From contig NZ_VMBG01000005.1 in the NCBI RefSeq assembly GCF_007559335.1, forward strand, positions 1 to 62,143: a stretch of 62,143 nt of DNA, given 5' to 3'. The DNA is from Rariglobus hedericola. GTDB lineage: Bacteria; Verrucomicrobiota; Verrucomicrobiia; Opitutales; Opitutaceae. Positions 1 to 5,763 of this stretch are shown here, piece by piece. The translations under genes and the position numbers were made by a program. Numbering within the stretch: the first letter of the stretch is position 1; every line of letters begins with the position of its first letter. The notes beneath the pieces are model-generated. The model saw only the letters and a list, made by a program, of their open reading frames with translations, did no database searches and had not been told where the DNA came from.

Positions 1-108
1 GTCGGGGTGGACAAGCCAGCCCTGAGGCACGCCACGCGCGTGCATCCACGCACGGAAGCTTGGATACTTCGGCTTTCGACTTTCCTCGGGCTTTGGAAAC
101 GGCCACAT
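1..108 (-). CDS. Partial cassette gene, unknown function
   Basis: An open frame starts with ATG at 108, eleven bases past the core site of the attC at 120-218, and runs off the window edge after 36 codons. The visible N-terminus (MWPFPKPEESRK) is basic and proline-rich, with no signal peptide. Placement directly after an attC, in array orientation, is the main support. I do not recognise the family. Confidence 0.55.
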   Translation of the reverse strand, partial: MWPFPKPEESRKPKYPSFRAWMHARGVPQGWLVHPD

Positions 109-119
109 GTTTTGATTCT

Positions 120-218
120 GCCTAACGCTTTAGATCAGACATTTCGTGCGGTGGCACACAAAGCGGCTCCGCCGCGACTGTGCCACTGCACGAAATTGTC
201 TGTAACGCCTGGTTCGGC
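120..218 (-). other. attC site, 99 bp (type A)
   Basis: Boxes GCCTAAC (120-126) and GTTCGGC (212-218) on the plus strand bracket nested inverted repeats: TCAGACA/TGTCTG, then ATTTCGTGC/GCACGAAAT, then AGCGGCTCCGCCGC near the tip. It belongs to the same type as the sites at 2218, 4553 and 5164. Confidence 0.9.
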
Positions 219-388
219 TCCGTGGTTTTTGTTTCTGGCTCCAGAGATATTCATGCGCGTGGGTTCGATTTTCTTCAGGCTGATATTTTCTTTTCGTATC
301 TACAGCTTCGCCCCGTCGCTTCCGTATATCAGCGACATGGTTTTATTTTTTCGGGCTGATGGTTTCCACGTAACCTCGGTCTTATATT
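219..388 (-). other. Gene-less cassette body (copy of 4652-4821)
   Basis: About 170 bases between two attC sites with no open frame beyond roughly a dozen codons in cassette orientation. The longest is an 11-codon frame starting MSLIYGSD. By eye the segment, together with its type A attC, matches 4553-4821 except for a base in the attC end box. It may carry a promoter, a small RNA or a decayed gene; the sequence does not decide between these. Confidence 0.7.
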
Positions 389-476
389 GCCGAACGTTCC
401 GGGTCAGACATGCGGACCCTGTGCTATCGCATTCATGGGGAGCTTAAACCGCATTGTCTGTAGCCGCTGGTTGGGC
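389..476 (-). other. attC site, 88 bp (type D)
   Basis: Boxes GCCGAAC (389-395) and GTTGGGC (470-476) enclose TCAGACATGCGG and its partner CCGCATTGTCTG. It is the shortest site in the window and the only one with this central region. It supplies the stop codon of the upstream Imm35-like gene. Confidence 0.85.
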
Positions 477-806
477 TCCGTTTTTTATCTTCCGATAATC
501 ATCGATATACACAGTGGTCCGCTTCGCAGTTCCGGTGATGTGAATACTTCCATCGTCCCGGTCAACGATCAGGGGTGCATTTCCGCCGAGTGCATGCCGA
601 ATATCCCCTGTCTCGTGATACTCGCGTGACGTCCAGTAAAACACCCAGCCGAAGTCATGCTCTTCGGTCAGGGCGTCGAGGATCATGAGATGGGTCGGGG
701 CTTTTTCGGCGTGCCCTGGTAGTGCACTCCCAAAGGCGTTCATATCCCTCTCGGCCTTCCCCAGCCAGTCTACTGCCAGTTGATTCGCTTTAGCTGTGGT
801 GATCAT
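444..806 (-). CDS. Imm35-like immunity protein (cassette)
   Basis: A 120-residue cytosolic protein. Its middle and C-terminus (FGWVFYWTSREY, GNAPLIVDRDDGSIH, TGTA) match what I know of the Imm35/YrhB immunity family, which protects against polymorphic toxins. The open frame extends upstream, but those ten residues (MSDLKRWAKI) are simply translated attC sequence, so I chose the ATG at 806 just outside the site. The stop lies inside the next attC, so the last residues (AQPAATDNAV) are attC-encoded. No toxin gene accompanies it. The family is assigned from memory of its motifs. Confidence 0.75.
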   Translation of the reverse strand: MITTAKANQLAVDWLGKAERDMNAFGSALPGHAEKAPTHLMILDALTEEHDFGWVFYWTSREYHETGDIRHALGGNAPLIVDRDDGSIHITGTAKRTTVYIDDYRKIKNGAQPAATDNAV

Positions 807-813
807 TATTTTT

Positions 814-911
814 GCCCAACGCTTTAGATCAGACATGCGGTTTGCTGGCGCGACGGGTGCGAAGCAGCCGGCGTGACAGCCATAGTCGTTGTCTCTGGCG
901 ACTGGTTCGGC
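814..911 (-). other. attC site, 98 bp (type B variant)
   Basis: Boxes GCCCAAC (814-820) and GTTCGGC (905-911). The core resembles the GCTGGCGCGACGGGTGCGAA group, but the right arm reads CATAGTCGTTGTCTC, so the stem is less perfect than in its sisters. Confidence 0.85.
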
Positions 912-927
912 TCCGTGGTTTTCATTT

Positions 928-1293
928 TTAGGAGACCCAAAAGCGGCGGGAGTCGGGATTTGCCTGAATCCACTTTCCGTTCTGTTTCTTCAAATCAAAA
1001 TAATTTCCGCCACCATCTAATGGGCCGCGAACCACACCAGTCATAATCTCAACTTCCCCTGGTGATTTGAATTTAATACTCATGATGGGGTATTTACTAT
1101 CCAGCGACTTGGCCGCCACTGTAATAGCTTCGATTTCGTTCTTCTGAAAGTCGGAGAGCTGGCCTGTGATATGTAATCCTTCTACTTGAATGCCATACTT
1201 CTCTGGCGTGCTGGCGTCAGCCAGCAATTTTCCGCAATAGCCTATAATAATACCTAGGACCAAGAGCGAGAACTGGAATATGGTGCGCTTCAT
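928..1293 (-). CDS. Membrane-anchored or secreted cassette protein
   Basis: A 121-residue protein with one hydrophobic N-terminal segment (about residues 7-22, FQFSLLVLGIIIGYCG), followed by a soluble domain rich in Lys, Gly and beta-type patterns. The ATG at 1293 is 12 bases beyond the core site of the next attC. I do not recognise a family. The single N-terminal helix suggests export or anchoring with the domain outside the cytoplasm. Confidence 0.75.
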   Translation of the reverse strand: MKRTIFQFSLLVLGIIIGYCGKLLADASTPEKYGIQVEGLHITGQLSDFQKNEIEAITVAAKSLDSKYPIMSIKFKSPGEVEIMTGVVRGPLDGGGNYFDLKKQNGKWIQANPDSRRFWVS

Positions 1294-1304
1294 TTTTATT
1301 TTTT

Positions 1305-1402
1305 GCCGAACGCTTTAGATCAGACATGCGGTTTGCTGGCGCGACGGGTGCGAAGCAGCCGGCGTGACAGCAAACTGCATTGTCTGTAACGACTGGTTGG
1401 GC
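1305..1402 (-). other. attC site, 98 bp (type B)
   Basis: Boxes GCCGAAC (1305-1311) and GTTGGGC (1396-1402) enclose paired arms ATGCGGTTTGCTG and CAGCAAACTGCAT, with the tip region CGGGTGCGAAGCAGCCGG. Confidence 0.9.
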
Positions 1403-1421
1403 TCCGTTTTCTTCATCCGGT

Positions 1422-1814
1422 TCAAGTGACTCGACGGGCTAGTGGCTTAAGGCCCAAACGGTAAACTAGATAAGCGACCACAATAGATACTGCGATATGA
1501 GCTGGTCCCATCATCTTTTCCAATTCCGTGGATTGTGTGAGTCGTGCCAGACAAGCCCAGATAATAACCGAGGTGTTTACGGCTAACGAAAGCGCATTTT
1601 TCATATCGGGGGTTCTGAAGTAGGATAAAGCAGTCCAGATCAGGCCGACAGCAATGATCGCCATGATGATCACCATGCCAAAAAGATATAGATGGGCGTC
1701 TTCTTCGGAATGCCTAGCAAGCGAGAAGCCTAAAACTACAATTCCAAACGCTAGTAGCAGTCCGACAATGCCATTGATTGCCGCTATTCCACGATAGACC
1801 GATGCAGGTTTCAT
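1422..1814 (-). CDS. Four-helix membrane protein (cassette)
   Basis: A 130-residue integral membrane protein with about four hydrophobic segments, including GIVGLLLAFGIVVLGFSLA near the N-terminus and IAVSIVVAYLVYRLGL near the C-terminus, and a basic tail (KPLARRVT). I start it at the ATG at 1814, because the four residues before it (MGKN) are read from the core-site junction. No known family is evident. Confidence 0.75.
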   Translation of the reverse strand: MKPASVYRGIAAINGIVGLLLAFGIVVLGFSLARHSEEDAHLYLFGMVIIMAIIAVGLIWTALSYFRTPDMKNALSLAVNTSVIIWACLARLTQSTELEKMMGPAHIAVSIVVAYLVYRLGLKPLARRVT

Positions 1815-1820
1815 ATTTTT

Positions 1821-1923
1821 GCCCAACGTTTGAGGTCAGACACGAATCGCGCTGGCGCGGAATGTGCGGCTCGGCGCACATTCCGTGACAGTGCGGTTCG
1901 TTGTCTGTAGTGACTGGTTGGGC
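1821..1923 (-). other. attC site, 103 bp (type C)
   Basis: Boxes GCCCAAC (1821-1827) and GTTGGGC (1917-1923). The arms contain GAATCGCGCTGGCGCGGAA and GTGCGGTTCG. The same type recurs at 4822 and, in the right array, at 61330 and 61805. Confidence 0.9.
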
Positions 1924-1930
1924 TCCGTTT

Positions 1931-2206
1931 TCATTTCTTAAAGATGAATACGCCTGAAACTAGGATTCCTATAAATGCCATGATCGGAATCAGTGCCAAT
2001 GGTGAATTTCCGCCGCCGCCACCGGCCGACATCGACGCGCCAATCGCGAATGGAACGTAGATCGCTGCCGACATAGCGAGAATGACAGCCGCTATGAAGA
2101 TGAAGAATGCAATACGGCCGCCGAAGCCGTAGCTTTTCCGTTCTTTTTTGTTCATAGCGTCCAGCGTGCTTTGGACGCTAGCCGGAATTTGGTCACTGGG
2201 ATTCAC
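1931..2206 (-). CDS. Two-helix small membrane protein (cassette)
   Basis: A 91-residue protein. A soluble N-terminus of about 30 residues is followed by helix IAFFIFIAAVILAMSAAIYV, a glycine-rich loop (SAGGGGGNSP) and a second helix ending in FIFKK. The ATG at 2206 is 12 bases inside the boundary of the neighbouring attC at 2218. No family is recognised. Confidence 0.7.
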   Translation of the reverse strand: MNPSDQIPASVQSTLDAMNKKERKSYGFGGRIAFFIFIAAVILAMSAAIYVPFAIGASMSAGGGGGNSPLALIPIMAFIGILVSGVFIFKK

Positions 2207-2217
2207 GGGGTTTATTT

Positions 2218-2316
2218 GCCCAACGCTTTAGATCAGACATTTCGTGCGGTGGCACACAAAGCGGCTCCGCCGCGACTGTGCCACTGCACGAAATTGTCTG
2301 TAACGACTGGTTCGGC
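2218..2316 (-). other. attC site, 99 bp (type A)
   Basis: Boxes GCCCAAC (2218-2224) and GTTCGGC (2310-2316), with the same GTGCGGTGGCACACAAAGCG core as the site at 120. Confidence 0.9.
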
Positions 2317-2348
2317 TCCGTGGTTTTTATTTCTGGCTCCAGAGATAT

Positions 2349-2555
2349 TCATGCGCGTGGGTTCGATTTCTTTTCGGGCTCTGTCCAGTCGGGACGCAGT
2401 CCAGAAACATGCTCTTTTCGCACCATAGTCAGTGAAGGCTCCCAACCCGCTTCCGCTTCGATCTCGCCTATACAGCCCCAACAATCGCCGCCACAATCTC
2501 CCGAAAGCGGGTCCAATGGATCGTTTAACGTGCGTCCGCAAATTGAGCATTTCAT
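2349..2555 (-). CDS. Small cysteine-rich, zinc-ribbon-like protein (cassette)
   Basis: A 68-residue protein opening MKCSICGR, with a second cysteine group CGGDCWGC at about residues 21-28. The CxxC...CxxxCxxC spacing suggests metal binding. The remainder (EAGWEPSLTMVRKEH) resembles small hypothetical proteins I have seen in other bacteria, but I cannot name a family. An overlapping frame (2233-2550) runs through the attC and is rejected in favour of this compact, motif-bearing one. The 35-base gap to the attC at 2591 is longer than usual here. Confidence 0.7.
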   Translation of the reverse strand: MKCSICGRTLNDPLDPLSGDCGGDCWGCIGEIEAEAGWEPSLTMVRKEHVSGLRPDWTEPEKKSNPRA

Positions 2556-2590
2556 ATAACCATTCGGTAATTCATCCGCTGTATTTCTTT

Positions 2591-2688
2591 GCCGAACGCT
2601 TTAGATCAGACATGCGGTTTGCTGGCGCGACGGGTGCGAAGCAGCCGGCGTGACAGCAAACTGCATTGTCTGTAACGACTTGTTAGGC
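2591..2688 (-). other. attC site, 98 bp (type B)
   Basis: Boxes GCCGAAC (2591-2597) and GTTAGGC (2682-2688). The interior is the same as that of the sites at 1305 and 3670. Confidence 0.9.
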
Positions 2689-2695
2689 TCAGTTT

Positions 2696-3031
2696 TCATT
2701 TCTGTGCCTTCAGGGCTTCGGCTTTCTTCCAGAATATTTCTGCCTGCTTCTCATCATTTAGATGAACATCATAGTAATGTCCCAGTTCTTCCCATCCGTC
2801 CGGACAATCAGGCTCTACCGTAATGGCTTGCCGATAGGTGCCAAGAGCATCTTCTAATTCATATCCGCTATCAACGGGTCCGAGCTGAATCATCGCACCT
2901 TTGATGCACCAAAGTTTGGCTGAAAGCGGATAGCACCGAATTGCCTCTTCGGCTAAGGCGAACATCGCAGGCGTCGTCTCGATCTCCTTATCTCGGGCTC
3001 GCAGCTTCACAATGTAGTCGTCGAGGGTCAT
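2696..3031 (-). CDS. TPR-like repeat protein (cassette)
   Basis: A 111-residue soluble protein with helical repeats of tetratricopeptide character: residues about 20-45 (FALAEEAIRCYPLSAKLW) and about 58-100 (ALGTYRQAITVEPDCPDGWEELG). There is no signal peptide, so it is probably cytosolic and protein-binding. It occupies its cassette almost completely, with its start 10 bases from the attC at 3041 and its stop 8 bases from the attC at 2688. Confidence 0.75.
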   Translation of the reverse strand: MTLDDYIVKLRARDKEIETTPAMFALAEEAIRCYPLSAKLWCIKGAMIQLGPVDSGYELEDALGTYRQAITVEPDCPDGWEELGHYYDVHLNDEKQAEIFWKKAEALKAQK

Positions 3032-3040
3032 TTTATTTCT

Positions 3041-3138
3041 GCCTAACGCTTTAGATCAGACATGACCACAGCTGGCGCGGCGGGTGCGAAGCAGCCGACG
3101 TGACAGCTGTGGTCATTGTCTGTAACGACTGGTTCGGC
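3041..3138 (-). other. attC site, 98 bp (type B variant)
   Basis: Boxes GCCTAAC (3041-3047) and GTTCGGC (3132-3138). The stem arms are ATGACCACAGCTGG and CAGCTGTGGTCAT. The arms differ from other type B sites but remain complementary, so pairing is conserved by paired changes. Confidence 0.9.
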
Positions 3139-3148
3139 TCCGTGGTTT

Positions 3149-3652
3149 TCATTGATCGGCTGTGAAAAGCACAAAACGCCCAGCACTGGCTGCCTTCTGG
3201 TAAAGTGTCACTACGCCTGTAAACCAATCCCATGTATATTCAAAATCCTCATCGGACTTCTGGCATCCATACTTACCTTCATCCATAGAATCATATTTCT
3301 TTCTGAATTCTTCTTTCGTAATTTTCGGTAGTGCGGTGGCCAATGCTTTCACTTGGTCGAGTGTCTTCAGTGACATAATGTAATCACCTTCCGCGTAAAT
3401 AGGCTCTCCTCCGATTACGGTAAACCTTAGCGGTTCGGGACCATCATAATAACTCAATTCGCCGTCCGCCAATAGGCGGTGCATCGCATCCCAAGCCTTA
3501 TCTGTCTGGGCGCAAAAATCTGCATTTTCATCCATATATGTCTCTTCGATCTCTTCTTGGAGATATTCGAGACGCTCTGAATCGTCCGTGAACGATTTCA
3601 GGGTTTTGACTTCTTCAGCGGTCAATGCGAAGTGAACTCCGAGGCAGGACAT
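3149..3652 (-). CDS. DUF1877 (YfbM-like) protein (cassette)
   Basis: A 167-residue acidic cytosolic protein starting MSCLGVHFALTAEEV. That start and the following EYLQEEIEE segment match the DUF1877/YfbM family, whose members are often encoded beside contact-dependent toxins and are suspected immunity or stress proteins. The family name is from recognition; the immunity role is inference. This is the largest gene in the left array. Confidence 0.8.
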   Translation of the reverse strand: MSCLGVHFALTAEEVKTLKSFTDDSERLEYLQEEIEETYMDENADFCAQTDKAWDAMHRLLADGELSYYDGPEPLRFTVIGGEPIYAEGDYIMSLKTLDQVKALATALPKITKEEFRKKYDSMDEGKYGCQKSDEDFEYTWDWFTGVVTLYQKAASAGRFVLFTADQ

Positions 3653-3669
3653 AGGTTTTGTTATTTTTT

Positions 3670-3767
3670 GCCGAACGCTTTAGATCAGACATGCGGTTTG
3701 CTGGCGCGACGGGTGCGAAGCAGCCGGCGTGACAGCAAACTGCATTGTCTGTAACGACTTGTTAGGC
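3670..3767 (-). other. attC site, 98 bp (type B)
   Basis: Boxes GCCGAAC (3670-3676) and GTTAGGC (3761-3767). Read in cassette orientation, the GCCTAAC box provides the TAA stop of the gene at 3762-4052. Confidence 0.9.
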
Positions 3768-4052
3768 TCCGTTTTCATTTTTATGGAGTAAGCAAAGAAT
3801 GGCTCGGATGAGCGAATAAAGGATGCCGCTGATGAGGAGCAGCAGGATAAAGACTGAAAAATTTCGTGCGATAAACTCTTCGGTCGCCGATCCCTTCTTG
3901 TCGATATCCGGCCCTCCGATTGCGAAGAATAATAGCAGACAAATATAGCAAACGAGACCTGACGCAATTGGGCCTCCGACTAACCAAAAGACGGCTCGCC
4001 AGCCTTTTGAGATGTTTTGTAACCCTAGTAATCTGAGATCTTCCGATATCAT
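3762..4052 (-). CDS. Two-helix membrane protein (cassette)
   Basis: A 96-residue protein with two hydrophobic segments (about residues 19-44, VFWLVGGPIASGLVCYICLL, and about 66-88, FSVFILLLLISGILYSLIRA) and a short charged linker. I use the ATG at 4052, six bases from the attC at 4058; a longer frame merely reads through that site. The TAA stop falls inside the downstream attC box, so that box ends the protein. No family is recognised. Confidence 0.7.
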   Translation of the reverse strand: MISEDLRLLGLQNISKGWRAVFWLVGGPIASGLVCYICLLLFFAIGGPDIDKKGSATEEFIARNFSVFILLLLISGILYSLIRAILCLLHKNENGA

Positions 4053-4057
4053 ATTTT

Positions 4058-4156
4058 GCCTAACGTTAAAAGTCAGACATTTCGAGGGCTGGCCCACAAA
4101 GCGGCTCAGCCGCGACTGGGACAGTCCTCGAAATTGTCTGTAGTGACTGGTTGGGC
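4058..4156 (-). other. attC site, 99 bp (type A variant)
   Basis: Boxes GCCTAAC (4058-4064) and GTTGGGC (4150-4156). The arms ATTTCGAGGGCTGG and CCTCGAAAT differ from other type A sites with pairing kept, and the tip AGCGGCTCAGCCGC is palindromic. Confidence 0.9.
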
Positions 4157-4163
4157 TCCGTTT

Positions 4164-4544
4164 TCATAGGCTGTCGGTAGTCTTCCATATCCAGATTCCA
4201 ATCAACCGTCTGTCGCTATCGAATCCCCAAAATGCTGACGTATTAGTGGTTCCAATCGGAAAATGGCAATAATCGCCAAGTGACGCCTGAATATGAGACG
4301 TTCCGACCGTCTCGGCTTTCCGTCCAGGCTGCTGCTTATAAAATCCGCTTTGCTGGCTGTAGCCTTTGGTCTGCCATTCTTTCTTTTTAATAAACTCCAG
4401 CACTACTTCAGGACTTGAACCAAGCGGTGTAATCTCAAGCAAAGATGCTTCGATCTTTTCTGAGTCGCGGCGTAAGCCGATAGAGCAACCACTAACGATC
4501 AGTGCGCCGACAAAAATCACGCATATGAAGAATCTAGATTTCAT
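4164..4544 (-). CDS. Cassette lipoprotein, unknown function
   Basis: A 126-residue protein with a lipoprotein signal: MKSRFFICVIFVGALIVSGC, with the probable lipidated cysteine at residue 20. The mature part (EVVLEFIKKKEW, SHIQASLGDY, WGFDSDRRLIGIW) resembles small envelope lipoproteins, but no family is certain. The start is 9 bases from the attC at 4553. Confidence 0.75.
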   Translation of the reverse strand: MKSRFFICVIFVGALIVSGCSIGLRRDSEKIEASLLEITPLGSSPEVVLEFIKKKEWQTKGYSQQSGFYKQQPGRKAETVGTSHIQASLGDYCHFPIGTTNTSAFWGFDSDRRLIGIWIWKTTDSL

Positions 4545-4552
4545 GATTTTTT

Positions 4553-4651
4553 GCCCAACGCTTTAGATCAGACATTTCGTGCGGTGGCACACAAAGCGGC
4601 TCCGCCGCGACTGTGCCACTGCACGAAATTGTCTGTAACGCCTGGTTCGGC
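4553..4651 (-). other. attC site, 99 bp (type A)
   Basis: Boxes GCCCAAC (4553-4559) and GTTCGGC (4645-4651). Its interior is the same by eye as the site at 120-218, and it is followed by the same cassette body. Confidence 0.9.
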
Positions 4652-4821
4652 TCCGTGGTTTTTGTTTCTGGCTCCAGAGATATTCATGCGCGTGGGTTCG
4701 ATTTTCTTCAGGCTGATATTTTCTTTTCGTATCTACAGCTTCGCCCCGTCGCTTCCGTATATCAGCGACATGGTTTTATTTTTTCGGGCTGATGGTTTCC
4801 ACGTAACCTCGGTCTTATATT
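4652..4821 (-). other. Gene-less cassette body (copy of 219-388)
   Basis: Second copy of the roughly 170-base cassette with no convincing gene. The copies are separated by nine gene-bearing cassettes and one other gene-less cassette, so this is not a simple tandem duplication. Confidence 0.7.
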
Positions 4822-4924
4822 GCCGAACGTTTGAGGTCAGACACGAATCGCGCTGGCGCGGAATGTGCGGCTCGGAGCACATTCCGTGACAGTGCGGTTC
4901 GTTGTCTGTAGTGACTGGTTGGGC
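4822..4924 (-). other. attC site, 103 bp (type C)
   Basis: Boxes GCCGAAC (4822-4828) and GTTGGGC (4918-4924). The interior is virtually the same as the two right-array sites at 61330 and 61805. Confidence 0.9.
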
Positions 4925-5163
4925 TCCGTAGTCTTTTCTTTCTGAGTGCGATATGGATTCATACGCCGGTGGTTCGATTTCTTTTCGGGCTGATGGTCTG
5001 TAATTTAATAACGCTTCGCCCCGTCGCTTCTCATCCGATGTCTGGCGACTCTTTCTTTTCCGATATTTTGGGTTTCCGATTCACTGGCGTCTTTCGCTTT
5101 CCGTAGTCCGAATTTTCCGTTTTCCGTCTGCTCTATACGCTTTCGATTACTGGTTCTATCTTT
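4925..5163 (-). other. Gene-less cassette body
   Basis: About 240 bases with no open frame of useful length in cassette orientation. It shares two short stretches (AGCGACGGGGCGAAGC, and CATCAGCCCGAAAA followed by an AATCGAACC-type string) with the other gene-less cassette type, so the two may be relatives or carry a common element. Confidence 0.6.
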
Positions 5164-5262
5164 GCCCAACGCTTTAGATCAGACATTTCGTGCGGTGGCA
5201 CACAAAGCGGCTCCGCCGCGACTGTGACACTGCACGAAATTGTCTGTAACGACTGGTTGGGC
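5164..5262 (-). other. attC site, 99 bp (type A)
   Basis: Boxes GCCCAAC (5164-5170) and GTTGGGC (5256-5262). It is the attC of the first cassette, next to attI. Confidence 0.9.
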
Positions 5263-5272
5263 TCCGTGGTTT

Positions 5273-5590
5273 TCATTTTCCGTGGGATACTGTGATAATA
5301 CGCCCATCGGCTTTCGAGATTTCAGCCTCAGCTGCGCCGCCTTTCCGTCCTTTCTTATTGGAGCCTGCGACATACCAAACTCCATTACGAAGCTCTGCCT
5401 TGTATGGCTTCTGATTCTGGATTTTTTCTTCTCCGTAAATCGGATTCCAGATGGCAATAGCTACCGAAATTGCTGTTTTTTCGTCAGGGATGAATCCGCC
5501 TACAGGTGTAAAAGTCTGATTTTGATCTTCGGCATTGGCAGTCAGGCAAATGCTGAAAACTAAGAAAACGATAGATAGAAAACGGCTCAT
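5273..5590 (-). CDS. NTF2-fold immunity protein with signal peptide (first cassette)
   Basis: A 105-residue protein with a signal peptide (MSRFLSIVFLVFSICLTANA, likely cut near residue 20). The domain that follows carries PDEKTAISVAIAIWNPIYGE, NGVWYVAGS and a C-terminal DGRIITVSHGK, which match the NTF2-like immunity family Imm-NTF2-2. Export fits protection against a periplasmic or envelope-acting toxin. An upstream frame adds eleven residues from attI, so I chose the ATG at 5590, where the signal peptide begins. As the first cassette it should be the best expressed. No toxin partner is present. Confidence 0.75.
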   Translation of the reverse strand: MSRFLSIVFLVFSICLTANAEDQNQTFTPVGGFIPDEKTAISVAIAIWNPIYGEEKIQNQKPYKAELRNGVWYVAGSNKKGRKGGAAEAEISKADGRIITVSHGK

Positions 5591-5598
5591 CTTATTTT

Positions 5599-5763
5599 GC
5601 CCAACAGTGTTATTAGCCTGCACTCAGTGCAGCATATTGACGGAAGGAAATCAGCGATTTTAGGCTGATTTTGTTATGTAAATTATTCATATTCAATGTA
5701 TGAAACTTTTGAGTGCAGGTTTTTATGGGTTGATTGTGACCTGCGAAAAGCTGCACTGGGGTT
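5599..5763. other. attI and integrase promoter region, left integron
   Basis: The core box GTTGGGC (minus strand, 5599-5605) marks the junction of the first cassette with the platform. Between it and the integrase ATG lie a perfect inverted repeat CTGCACT-C-AGTGCAG (5618-5632) and two more copies of the same heptamer, AGTGCAG at 5712-5718 and CTGCACT at 5751-5757. The region is AT-rich around 5660-5710, as expected for divergent promoters. I see no TGTTC-N4-GAACA site, the LexA motif I know for Verrucomicrobia. Confidence 0.75.
5668..5696 (-). promoter_or_regulatory. Possible cassette promoter (Pc)
   Basis: On the minus strand a TTGAAT (5696-5691) and a CAAAAT (5673-5668) are 17 bases apart and point toward the first cassette. 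Both match the sigma-70 consensus only in part. The position inside the attI region is where a Pc promoter is expected. Confidence 0.25.

Larger units (their letters stand above)
1..5605 (-). mobile_element. Integron cassette array, left (14 cassettes)
   Basis: Thirteen attC sites of 88-103 bp alternate with short genes that are all read on the minus strand, away from the integrase at 5764. Each site opens with an RYYYAAC-type box and closes with a GTTRRRY-type box in cassette orientation, with a long imperfect stem between. Genes begin 5-35 bases after the preceding core site and have almost no intergenic space, as in chromosomal integrons. Base composition is clearly less GC-rich than the chromosome beyond 7.4 kb. 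The array runs off the left end of the window, so its true length is unknown. Confidence 0.95.

Noticed and set aside
7-447. Long plus-strand frames across the left array (for example 7-447, 2171-2428, 4551-4889)
   Set aside because: They run through attC sites and the opposite strand of cassettes. Their similar protein sequences come from the attC repeats, and they oppose the array direction.
2233-2550. A 105-residue minus-strand frame overlapping the zinc-ribbon-like gene
   Set aside because: Its end is attC translation and it lacks motifs. The 2349-2555 frame has a CxxC pattern and a better-placed start.
1-5605. CRISPR array
   Set aside because: The repeats are 88-103 bases, imperfectly palindromic, unevenly spaced and separated by genes; they have attC boxes. 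No cas genes are present.
5599-5763. LexA box controlling the integrase
   Set aside because: No TGTTC-N4-GAACA site is present. The CTGCACT palindrome is different and is reported only as an unexplained repeat.
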